Below, one piece after another: positions 1-10,700 of a stretch of DNA of 64,000 nucleotides. Source of the stretch: Coturnix japonica. Taxonomy: Eukaryota > Chordata > Aves > Galliformes > Phasianidae. Under the pieces are notes generated by a model that was not told where the DNA came from, made no database searches, and saw nothing but the letters and a program-made list of their open reading frames with translations. Positions within the stretch are counted from its first letter, which is position 1. Each line of letters begins with the position of its first letter. The translations under genes and the position numbers were made by a program. The stretch lies in the NCBI RefSeq assembly GCF_001577835.2, contig NC_029532.1, positions 1,550,001 through 1,614,000 on the forward strand, written 5' to 3'.

Positions 1-631
1 GCAGTGAGCTGTTCTGATGGTGAGGCAGCCCCGTGGGGGGGGACACACTGCGGCCCTGTGGGTCCACCCATGTGTAGATGTGGTTGGTGACGTAACCCCC
101 CGGGATGCGTCCCACTGAATGGACAGACAGGTTCAGCTTCTTGCAGCCTTTCAGGACCTGGAAGAGATGCCACAGAGAAGAAGGAGTGAATGCCTATGGA
201 TGGGGAAGGACAATCCGCCTTGGGGACCTGGAGTGACAGGACAGGCTTTGTCCTTCCTGGAGGCTGAAAGATGTCAAGCACTCTGCACGCCTACAGAATG
301 TAATGAGTGACAGAAAAAGCCAGTGAATCAGCTCAGATTTTTATATTCTCTCGAACTACCATAATACCCAGGCCATGCTGCTGTTGATGACTGAGGAAAT
401 AAGCTCTCCCCATCAGCAGATGAAGCCACATATAGGGGTACTGACATGCCTGGAGAGAACCCCAGAATGGGCTGAATCCCAGAGTGAGCCTTCTCTGCAG
501 CCTCTGAATGGGCTCCGTGCTTGGGAAAGCAGCACTTTTGCACTCCCCAGCCTGGTCCCAAGCTCCATCTTTATCAAATCTCCTGATGTCCAGCAGACAT
601 TGACAGCACTCTCAGAAATTCAGCCATCAAG

Positions 632-720
632 AGGTTGGCAACCCTGCCTGCAGCAGAGGGGTTTGAGCCGGGTGATCTTTAAGGTCCCTTCTAACCCAAG
701 CCATTCTATGATTCCACGAT
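632..720 (+). repeat. CR1 LINE 3' end fragment
   Basis: The segment ends with GGTGATCTTTAAGGTCCC, then TCTAACCCAAGCC and ATTCTATGATTCC, the characteristic 3' end of a CR1 element in sense orientation. It is heavily 5'-truncated, as most CR1 copies are, and carries no reverse transcriptase. It lies antisense to WHRN. Confidence 0.85.
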
Positions 721-1570
721 CTCACCAGCTGCCCTCCCAGCACAAGCCAGCAATTAATGAGCGCATCCATTAACAAATACATAAATCTATTTAGGACAGC
801 ATGCACCGAGATGGCCTCGAGATGCAGATAAGGCCATTTGGAATTGCTCCCCCTCCTCCCCAGCTTTCACTGCAAGGAGCTGACATTGCTTTTATTAAAA
901 TAACATTAACATTATGGGAGCTCTCTGGGGACGGCTGTGAGCGCTGATCCCTCTGAGGCCTCAAGAATATCAACACTCAGGACCTGCCCTCAGAAAGGAG
1001 CTGCTTTGTATTTTTCCATACATGCGTCCTTCTGATGAGCTGCCCCTGCAAGGTCTCCTCTCCCTACTGAGCAGAGAAGCTGCCGAGCAAAGCTCGTGAC
1101 AGTGTAGAACCAATTCTGGCAGCTCACGGACAAAATGTAATGTCATCAGAAATGCTGGGCTGGCCAGGTCCCAGCTCCAACTTGGCATCACTCCTGCTCC
1201 TCCCTGCCAGAGCTGAAGGATCCAGCTCACCACCTTCCCATCACATACAGCAGCTTGGCTGCCAGTCCATTACCTGCTCCCAAGGTCACCATGTGCCTGG
1301 AGAGCTGGAATGAGGGCTGGGAAACCAGCAGCCCCATCAGAGCACTTCCACTTCCCATTGCTTCCCCAGCCATGGTTACTGTGCTGCTCCACAGCGAGCT
1401 CAGCCATGGAGCGTGGCCAGAGATGGGCATGGAGCTGCGATGGGTCTGGAGCACAGTGTGATGAGGAGCAGTGTGGGGAAAGGGAGCTCATGGAAGACCT
1501 CTCCACAACTCCTGAAATGAGTTTGTGGTGAAGATGGGGGTTGGATGAGAGGTGCTGGCCTTATGTTGCA

Positions 1571-1710
1571 CCAGAGGTAGTTCTAGTTGGATACCAGGAA
1601 AAACTTGTTCCCCAAAGCAGAGATCAGGCAGCAGAACAGGCTGCCCATGGAGGTGGCAGTCATTGCCTTTGGAGCCATTCAAGAAAGAGATGCAGCAAAT
1701 TTTCCAGGGA
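1571..1710 (+). repeat. CR1 LINE fragment (internal 3' region)
   Basis: The order of short motifs matches the CR1 3' region in sense orientation: GTTGGATACCAGGAAAAACT, then AGAACAGGCTGCCCATGGAG, then a TTCAAGAAAGAGATG block. The terminal ATTCTATGA tail is missing, so the piece is broken at both ends. Moderately diverged. Confidence 0.7.
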
Positions 1711-4700
1711 TGAGAGGCCAGAGATTTACACGGGGCTTCTCACATCCCCCTGCAGCTCTGCTGATGAGGCCATAGGAGATGGGCTCTCCTGCAGCAGGGA
1801 GATATTTTATGCATGCAGGTGACAGCTGAGCACCACAAGGACAGAGCAGCCTGGGTGGAAGAAGAGACACAAGAACAGGAGCTGGCAGGGCCCTGGGACC
1901 CTGCAGGAACACAAGGATGGCTGCTCAGAACAGCTGTTTGGCATTGCTGGTATTTGTCCCATGGCATGAGGCTTCATGGCTGTGAGTGAACAGGGCAAGT
2001 CTCCATCTTTATACACATGGAGAACCTCTCTTCTTCACTCTTCCACCCCCAGCACTAAGCAGCATCCCCAGAGCTACCCCAGCACTGTGGCTCACAGATG
2101 GATGTGGGGCTGCCCCAGCAAAACATACAGCCCCAAAGCCCACCTGAGCACGGGTTTGACCAGCTGCACCAGCCCTTTATGCAGGTCTTCATCATTGTAC
2201 CCTCCTTTGGAAACCATTGGGCTTCTGCCCTGCAGGGCTCATAAAGGGTGGGCTGTGGGTGTGATGCATACAAGGAGAGCTGCTTCCTCAGACACACACA
2301 CATCATGAAGCCCAGCCACTGCAGAGATGCCCCTTCAGCAGCACCATCCAACCTGCAAGCTCTTGGCATAGCACGTTGTTTGCTGGGCACACTAAACTGA
2401 ACCCATTCGCAGTGGACCATTACATAAAATAATTCCACCTCCTTAATCCCTCTGCGGCACCAGCACAGACCTCACTTCCCCAGGGCCCTGCAGCACATCT
2501 CTGCACTCTGCTCCAGGCTCAGAGTGATTTGGCTTTGCCTCAGCTATAACTCATATGAAGAAGACTACATTGTGAAGGCTGTAACACCAACACTGCTGCT
2601 CTCACGCTATAGAGGACTTCCCCCTTCTCCTCCTGTTCTTCCCACTCTGGGGGAAGCTGGAAAGCTAAAAGCTGTGTAAAAAGCATCTCCGGGCCTTCAG
2701 AAATCCCCCAGTAGGAACACAGATGTCAGAACTGAATGGCAATTAATCACCAGCACTCCTCTGGCAGCCTGACTATAACACGCGTCTCGTACGGACTCAG
2801 CCCACTCACTTACCTCCGCCGCTAATGAAATGAGCAATCCATTCCAATTCATTCTCTTAGTGGGTAGATCGCAGTTTGAAACTAGCAGCATTAACTCGGA
2901 GCCATCCTCCCCCTCACTGCAGAAGCAAGATGTTCACTTCCAAAAATAACAAGACTTGGGGCTGCTCGGATAGCGGGCATCCAAGCACTCGCTCCATCTG
3001 CGAGGGTCAGCCTGGGGGGTGGTTATCCATCACAGCAATGCACAGAGCTGCACCAATCCCAAGGAAAAAAAGTAAGAAAAAACACTCTAAAAGCAAAAAG
3101 TGAGCAAAGTGTTAAGGGGAGAGGAACGCAAAGATGCCACAGGAGGGAGGCAGAGGGAGCTGTGAGAGTTCCAGAGGCACCGAGGGAGCGATTAGGAGAA
3201 GTTTGTCAATGCTGAGCTCTGGATGCGCCCCAGCCTCTAAACTCGGTTTTGCTCAGCTCAGCTGGCTCCCATTCACGTGCCATAGGGGAAGGTGAGGTCC
3301 CTGTGCGTGCTATAGGGGTGGGGGATGCAGGGGTAGGGCTGGGACCTTACACGGGATGGTGGAGGAGCGTTGGGTGCGTGGCTTCTCTGCAGGCAGAGAG
3401 GAAGAGAAGAGGTGCACAGGCAGAAGGAATGGAGCAGAAACACACTCGGTGGGGTGTGGGATGAGAGGTGGGATGGAGGGGTGAGGTGGACTCCTCAGCA
3501 GAACAGATGGGACCTGAAGGAAGATCAGCCCAACCTCTCTCCCTCTCCCAAGGCAAAGGCGACAGCAGTTTGGTTTTCAACAAGAGGTACTTATGCAAAT
3601 CGATGTAAATGAATGCGTAATTGTGACTGCAGGCAGTTAGCCCCGGGGCATAGGAAACTGTGACCCTGTCACCTGGGAAGGGCAGAGGAGACCTCAGCTC
3701 CAGGGACACCTCACTGCCCCCTAAGCCCAACTCTCACCTGCAGAACTGGGCACTGCCCAGTGCATCCATTGCACAGCCCCAGGTGGCCTTAATGGCAGCA
3801 AGAACTCTATCTATCCAGATAAAAGCTAACTCCTTTCTGCTCTTTCCCCTGCGCACTAAGAAGATATAAAGAACGCAAGCAGGAACCACAAACTCACACT
3901 GCCTAGAGACGGTCAGTTACCTGGTGAAAAACGAACCCTGAAAGAATCCATGTGGGTAAATGAGGCGAGGAGTAGTGCCAGCACAAAGCTCCTAAGCACA
4001 GCACCCAAGCACTGGGCAGGAGCAGAGGTGCTGCAGGCAGCGGTGACAGCAGCACTCACTGCAGCCACATCGCTCCAGCAGACACGCTGTCAGCTCAGGG
4101 GAAGGGATTTAGAGCCCAATAATTCTTCGAGGAGACATAGCATTGAGGGAAGTGTCATGGAAATCCATCATCTTCCCTGAGGACAGAGGAACTGAGTAAC
4201 AGATACGTTCACTCGCCGGCTGCGCAGTACAGCAGAGCTTTTGTTTTCTTCTAAGGGAGGGAGAGACTTTGTCCTTTGGGTTATCTGCCTGAGACAGAAC
4301 TACTTATTTACAAGGAGCACAGCAAATCACATTTATTGCACTCTGAGAACTACGGATGCCCCCAGCAACACTGGCTCCACCGAAGGAGCCAATGCCAGAG
4401 CCAGGTGTCAGCACCCTCAAACTATGAGTGGGGAGGTTAAGGACCTCCACCTAATTATTCTGCATCACTGTAATACTTCATTTCATTAGGGATGGTGCAA
4501 TGAAGGGAAACCCACCAACTTCCCACTGAGGAATGCAGCAGTACAGCAGCCAAATCCTCACTGCAACAGGGCCAGAGATGCCCCATATGCATGCACACAC
4601 CCCAAGCTATCTCACACGCAGCATTAATTAGATAAGCTCAATTAGCACGATGCCACAACAGAGCAGCACCCTCATCACCTGCAGCCCAACCCTCGGCCCC

Positions 4701-6962
4701 AGGGCACCATCAGTGCCACTGTGACACCACGAGGAGCCCTTCCCTGTATGGAGCATTGCAACGATTTGAAATGCAGATGCCTCCAAGTCCCAGGGTGAGC
4801 TCCTTCCCTCCCCTTTTTTCCCTTGTTGAAAGCAACAAGGCTGATACTCTTACAGAACCAGGGGTTGAGGCACTGCCTTTACTCCCCATTCACCACCCAG
4901 GGCTGAGTTCCCAATGCTTGGATGGGTTAAAACCCCACAAAATCAGGCTGCATCCATGACAGCCTCAGCTGCTCTGGATGCGATATTAGAGCTCATTAAC
5001 ACAAACTTTCAGCACTTCTGCTACAAACAACCACACACTGTAGCGAGGCTGATGAACGCCAACTGCCTGCCAGAAATACAACAGACAACACAAGCTCTGT
5101 CTCTTAAGCCATAATTCAAGTGACAGCGATCTCTATCTGAAGTGCAGTCCCAAACGCCGGGATGATGGAGCTGTAATTGTAATGGAGTCATTTAATTTGG
5201 AGTTGGATGAAAGAGAAAGCACCGAGCAGCCAAGCCATAAAACTCAGAAGGTTAAGAATGCGATCGTTAAGTGAATTGCTTTGGAGTGCTCAGCTAATCC
5301 TGTCGTTTCAAAGAAATAACTGTAAATTAATCTAATTTTCACTAAAATACCTACAGCTCCGTGGCACTGTGTGTGCTCACAGCAGAGCATCCCTGCATCG
5401 CTCTGCAGCGCATCGGGTGCAGAGAAGCTCCTGAGCTCTGCCATCCTCTTACACCCCAAGCAATGAGCTCTGATAGCATCCCTCATAGCACTGTGATGTC
5501 CTGCCCAGCAAGGCTGCAAATGGACAAACAGACAGATTCAAGATGCAGGACAGCTGAGGTGGAAATACAGCACTAGAATGTGCTTCTTCTCAGAGAGCCA
5601 CAGCATCACAGCACAGAGAAACAGGCAGGAGGCACTTAGGAGAGCGCTCTGCAGCCAGGGTTTGTATCAAGAAAGCCTAAACCTGTGCTTATCCACCAAG
5701 TTTGCACTGCTCTGATGGAGCAGGAATGCTTGCAGAGCAGACACTGACCATGAGCTGAGGTCCCAGGTTCAACCTGCAGCTCCCCATGGTCACAGCACCT
5801 GGATGGGAGTTGATGCAGGCACTCCAGCACAGCTCCAGGATTGACACAACAGCTGAAAGAAGTTCAGCTCCCAGGCAGATAGTTTAAGATTTCCTATTAA
5901 AATAGCAATGGTAAAATATAGCACTTGTCACAAAGCAATCGCTTATCAGACTGTGTCCTATGGGAATTATTTCTGTGCAGGAAGCACTTGCTTCACACAA
6001 CCTTAATAGAGTCTAAAAGGCATCTTATACACTGTACTAGAGAACAAACTGAGAGTTATTATGTGAATTACCCGGTGCAGTGGGCTGAATTAGAGATGAA
6101 ATCATTCAGACATGAGAACTCCTGACACCTGGCTCCCCATCACTGCAGACAAAATGGGGCTTTCATTACTGTTTTAAGAGCACAGAATTGCAAGGCTACC
6201 TTCCAGAAACGTTGCCTTCGTCTTTCTGTTATTACAACAAAACAACAGCAAAAGAAAGAGTTCTTCAGGATGGCCAGCATTGCTGCCAGGCAGATGTGCC
6301 CCTGTATGGAGCATAGGTTTAAGGACAGAGCAGGGAGCTCACAGCCACACAACTTCAATGCACAGCTGGAGAAACACACCAGCTGGAGCAGGCTGTGGAT
6401 AGAAATGCTTTAGCATCTTATGGAAGAGCTAAAGCACAGACAGCTACAAAAGGGTCTCACTGCCCCACACACCGACCCTCTGCAGCCCTAGCTCCATAGC
6501 TGATTCCCCAGCTCCTTAGGTTTGCTGAGCCCAGCAGCCACATGGCTATGCCGTTAGGGAATGGCTTAGGGTCACTCACATACAGACACAGCCTCAGGGT
6601 ACCGAGCACCAGGTCACAATGCGTTCACATTAGAGCTACCCCTCCTCGCTGCTCTGCTTTGGGCACCCTGTGCCTCCCTTTCTCCTCCTTTGAGCGCATG
6701 CAGCACAGTTCAGCGGCTCAGCACATACTTTCTGTGCGGCTCCTGCAAATTCCCAACTTCCAAACGCTTCTCAGACTGAAGAAAGTAACACAGCCGGCGC
6801 TGTCACATCACATAGAAGCGTCGGCTGAAGACAGCAGCATCGCTCAGCCCCGAGAGCACCGAGCAGCTCCGCAATGAGCCATCACCGAGCGACCACACGG
6901 GGCCAAGGGGGAGAGGGAAGCTCCGGGACGCTCACACCCCTCGAGCACGAACCCCGTGTTAC

Positions 6963-7541
6963 CTTGACGGCCTCGGCGTGTGTCACTCTGTCCAGCGGCT
7001 TCCCGTTCACCCCCAGGATCTGATCCCCGACTCTCAATCCCTCCCGTTCAGCCAACGAACCGGGCTCCACCAACGACACGTAGATCCCGACACCGTGTTC
7101 GGCTCCACCGCGGATGCTGAAGCCCAAACCCTCGTGGGCTTTACTCCGGCGCAGCGTCACCTGGCGCAGCTCACCCGGAGGGGGCGGGGGGCGGCCGGGG
7201 GGCGGCAGATATGGCCCCTCAGCCGTGTATTGGTCGAAGAGCAGCTGGTCGGATCGCGGCAATACCAGGCGCAATAGAGGCAGCAGCTGCCGCCGTCGGG
7301 GCCCGTCGAGGAGAGCGCGGAGTGAGCGCACCAGATCGCAGACGTTCCGACGGCCGTGGTAGGCATTGAGACAGAGGATGAAACGCTCCCGTTCCGCCTC
7401 GCTCAGTAACGCCGTCAGCGCCTGGTGCAGCCGCCGCACGTTGGCCGACAGCGGCCGCAGCGCCGGCCCCGCAGCCGAACCCAGCGAACCCGACGAGGAC
7501 GAGGAGGAACGAAGCGAGACTCCGTCCGGCTCCGCGCTCAT
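6963..7541 (-). CDS. WHRN: Whirlin, first coding exon (193 residues, partial gene)
   Basis: Whirlin is a PDZ scaffold that organises the Usher type 2 complex at hair-cell stereocilia tips and ankle links and at the photoreceptor periciliary membrane; loss in human causes DFNB31 deafness and Usher type 2D. The exon encodes a serine-rich N-terminus (about 9-20), the first harmonin-homology domain (about 30-107, with LLFDQYTAEG at its end), a proline-rich linker (about 111-123) and the start of PDZ1 with the ligand-binding GLGF loop at 138-141. It stops inside PDZ1 after THAEAVK, at AAG followed by GTAACA on the minus strand, phase 0, where human exon 1 also ends as far as I recall. I start at the ATG at 7541 because MSAEPDGVSL aligns with human MNAPLDGLSV; the open frame runs five codons further but begins with GTG. 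The linker is shorter than in human and proline-richer. Remaining exons lie to the left of the window. Confidence 0.95.
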
Positions 7542-7700
7542 CTCCGCTCCGAGCACCGCACCTGCCCGCCCGCTACCCCAGGAAGTGACGCTTCCTCTGT
7601 TGCTGGGAGACGGTTATACAGAGAGGGGCCGTCCCCCCCCCCCCTCCTTATGCCCCGCCCCGCAGCAATTAGTGCGGCCCTAATTAACGCACCCGGCCCG
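7542..7700 (-). promoter_or_regulatory. WHRN: WHRN 5' UTR and CpG-rich promoter
   Basis: The sequence upstream of the WHRN ATG is GC-rich with many CpGs, continuous with exon 1, as in a CpG-island promoter. An inverted pair of ETS-like sites, AGGAAG and CTTCCT, flanks TGACG at 7580-7596 (a CRE half-site between two GGAAG cores). Further upstream on the minus strand are GGGGCGGGGC (Sp1-type) and a run of twelve Gs. I see no TATA box. The start site is inferred, not seen. Confidence 0.6.
7633..7668 (-). promoter_or_regulatory. G-rich tract upstream of WHRN (possible G-quadruplex)
   Basis: The plus strand has twelve consecutive Cs at 7633-7644, followed by CCCCGCCCCG near 7653-7662. On the minus strand, the sense strand of WHRN, this gives at least four runs of four or more Gs within about 35 bases, enough to form a G-quadruplex in principle. 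It also includes an Sp1-type GC box. Such runs are prone to length errors in sequencing. Confidence 0.5.
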
Positions 7701-10700
7701 CGAGGTGGCTGGTGTAAGGCTGAGACCGGTGAGAAGCTCGTTGTATGGATGGACTTCTATTGCTGTGGGGTGAATGGGATAGAGCCGTTCCTCAGACGTG
7801 GGGCAGCTTCCTCCACCCCTCCCAGCACTGTGGGATCAATTACAGGCTGAGCTCAGCCTGCTGACCCCGTTACCTGACCCGCCTGGAGGTTTTTCCATTG
7901 CTCTGGGCAGGAGGATGTTGCCCAGATGTGAGCAGCCCTGGAATTCATTCCTTCAGCTGTGATTCGATGGAGAACTTTGGCAGGTGCTTCGTTTTAATCC
8001 CATATCAGTGGGGTCTGGGCAATGGCTCTGCGGAATGGAGATGGACAAACTCAGTAGCTGACATTAAAACAACCCACAATGGCAAGCTTGGCATCCAACC
8101 CAACCTCACTGCCACAGAGGCAGTTTTCCCCACTTTCCATATAAATTGTTTCTCACTATGTGAGTTTTCAGTATCTTTTGCATTTCCAGAGCAAAGAGCT
8201 TTTTCCATCCCAAATCATTCGAAATCATTCTATCTCTGCTGAGGTGCCTTCTACCCACTGCCGTCAAGGAGGACTAAACCTAATTTATCAGCTGCATCTT
8301 GATAGCAGGAGTATTCCTTTTGCTCGTGGATATGATGGAGATGCTCTAACAGCTGCATTACAAGCAGTTCTCCGTGTTAAGGCTTTGTTGGAGCTTTCAG
8401 TGCCTTGCTTAAAAGAGAACCCGACAGAGCAGATTGGTAATTGAAATTCAGGTTCTAACTGTGGGTGATAAATAAGCAGATGGAACAGTCAACATTGCTG
8501 GGGAAGAAAGGGGAAAAAAAGAGGACAATATATGACAGGAAAGAGAGTAAAAACAAAAACACGCCCACGTCAGCCAAACAAGAGGAGAAGGGCAAACAAG
8601 GTATTGCATGTCTTTGAATTGTGATTTTAATGCTTAGCAAACGCCCTGAGGGCTCGTCTGTGTAAGTGCAATAGGACCTGAGCGCCTCCAACCTTGCTTA
8701 GTCCTACAAGACACCAAGCACATCAGCCCAGGCTGATGTTGGGGACATCGTGTTGGGGACACCCGCTGCTTCTCCTTGGAGAAGGAAGAGATGGAGATCT
8801 TCCCATAGAACCTTGAAGCAAGGCAGATTAGTTTCCAGGGGCTTTATCCTTCCCACTGCTTTAAGCACTTAAGCCACACATTTGAGGGCAGTGCACAGCC
8901 TTGGAGCAGAGGGAAAAAGGCTCATCCAGCCCTTTGATGCTGGGTAACACCTCCCTGAGCTCCCAGCACTGAGCAGGGCTCATAACCACTGTCAGCACAT
9001 GTCAACCATGGCTCATGGAAGCCGTGATTTGGAGTATATGGGAGTGACAAAGGCAGGATGAATCCATGCTCACCCCTGGCTCAGCAGGACCTGAGCTACC
9101 ACCACTGGATCCTTCACACCCCTTTGCATCCAGCCCCATGTTATACAGCAGGGCACCATGGAGCTAACGAGAGCTGAAAAAGGTGTTATTTCCTATTTCA
9201 AGGACCAAATAATCCAAAGCATTTGCTTGGCTGAATGAATTGCCTAACCTTTCCACTTTAATCCACTGTAATTGCTCTCCAGCACTCTGAGCAGTGAGCT
9301 GTGTGTTCCCAGTGCGGTTGTGCTTCTAATTAAAAGGTGTTGTAGCAAGAAGAGGGGGAAACTTACTTCTGATTGGGAACTCCTTGCTGCAGAGTTGGAT
9401 GGAGCCTGGAGGGGCAGCGAGGGAATGGCAACTGCTGAACTGCCCAGCTCCTTAAGAGAGCACCAGGGGCTGGCTGGCACTCAGCTTGGCTAAATCCCTG
9501 TTTAGCAGATGGGCTCCCAATCCTCTGTCCCTGCACTGGTCTGCACGGCTTGAGCAGGTGCTCTGCTCAGCACAGACAAGAATTAAGTGAATGCTTCCTT
9601 GTGGGCAACAAAAACAGCCCGTGAGGTTTTAATGTGGTGCAGCAGCTCCTCAGCACCACAGGAGCTGAACCCAGCATCATTTGGGCACAGGTTCCCTCTG
9701 TGCTGGCTGCTTCACACGGCAGAGATGTGTGCTCCGTCCCCATCGAGGGGATTTTCTGAGGGCTGTTATGAGCACAGCCGTGTTCTGCTCACAGCAGGGC
9801 AGTGCCACGCTGAATCAGATGCAGTTCAGTTTGATGCATCCCAGCCGACAGGCGCTCAGGCAGAGAGGGGTAGGAGCTCAGATGTTTCCTATAGCCTTCA
9901 GCAGCTGCATGCCTAGAAATCAATGCACTCACGTTGCTCAGTGCCTTGCCGAGGCTGCTGTGAGCAAAACCCAGCCTGAAGCAGTCAGCCAGGTGGGAGC
10001 TTTGTTGTTTTCCATTGTGCAGAAGATCAAAGCTGAATATTTCTGCTCCACACCACCACGATGTTCTGCTTCTACAGGGTTACATTTGGATACTGACTAT
10101 GTGAGAAGTTACCCAAATCAAACAAAGCAGTAGCTTCACTCTATTACCTGGGATGTTTTATTTCAGTGCTATCCGAATGATTTCCCACTGATGAAAACCC
10201 AAAGTTAAAGTAATTCGAATGAAAACAATTCCATTTTGGGAAAGCTTTAAGGTTGTGTTGGTTGGTGTCATCTCCCACAGCCCCCATAGCCACCACTGTC
10301 AGCTACAGAGGGATGGTGCCGTTCCAGCGCCACAAGGAGACAATCCAAAGAACAGAAAAGGTTAATGAGGTACTAATCACTATTGATTGGTAGTATATAA
10401 TGCAATAAATGCCCACTGCCACTGATTAAATGCAGCAGGGCACAAGCATCTCATCCATCACGCTGGTCATTTTATTCCCTTCTACGAGGTGGATGCAGTG
10501 CCATCTGAGGCCATGCTGCGAGATGCTCCTCTGCATCTCCTCACCTAAATCCCTGCCCCATGTAGAGCTGTGTGCCCCACAGAGCAGCACAGCACAATGC
10601 AGTGCCTGCCCAGCCCCAGAGCACTCACAGCACTGCCTGCACCGGGCAGGCAAGCGGCAGCTGCCATGAAATGAGACTAATTAAGGCTGTGATCCCCCGA

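Larger units (their letters stand above)
1..6962 (-). other. WHRN: WHRN intron 1 (3' portion outside window)
   Basis: This stretch lies downstream, on the minus strand, of the consensus splice donor that ends WHRN coding exon 1, so it is read as intron 1; the next exon must be beyond the left edge. I looked on the minus strand for the exon that completes PDZ1 (human LSVYSAGRIPGGYV region) and did not find it. Contents: two CR1 pieces (632-720 and 1571-1710), a possible unannotated exon at 2814-2916, and otherwise mixed unique sequence with no coding signal I trust. The many short open frames here lack recognisable protein similarity. Confidence 0.8.

Noticed and set aside
7542-7556. Five extra codons upstream of the WHRN ATG
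   Set aside because: The frame is open but the outermost codon is GTG; the in-frame ATG at 7541 aligns with the human start.
7366-7850. Open frames on the plus strand opposite WHRN exon 1
   Set aside because: Arginine/proline-rich translations produced by a CpG-rich exon read on the wrong strand; no evidence for a divergent coding gene.
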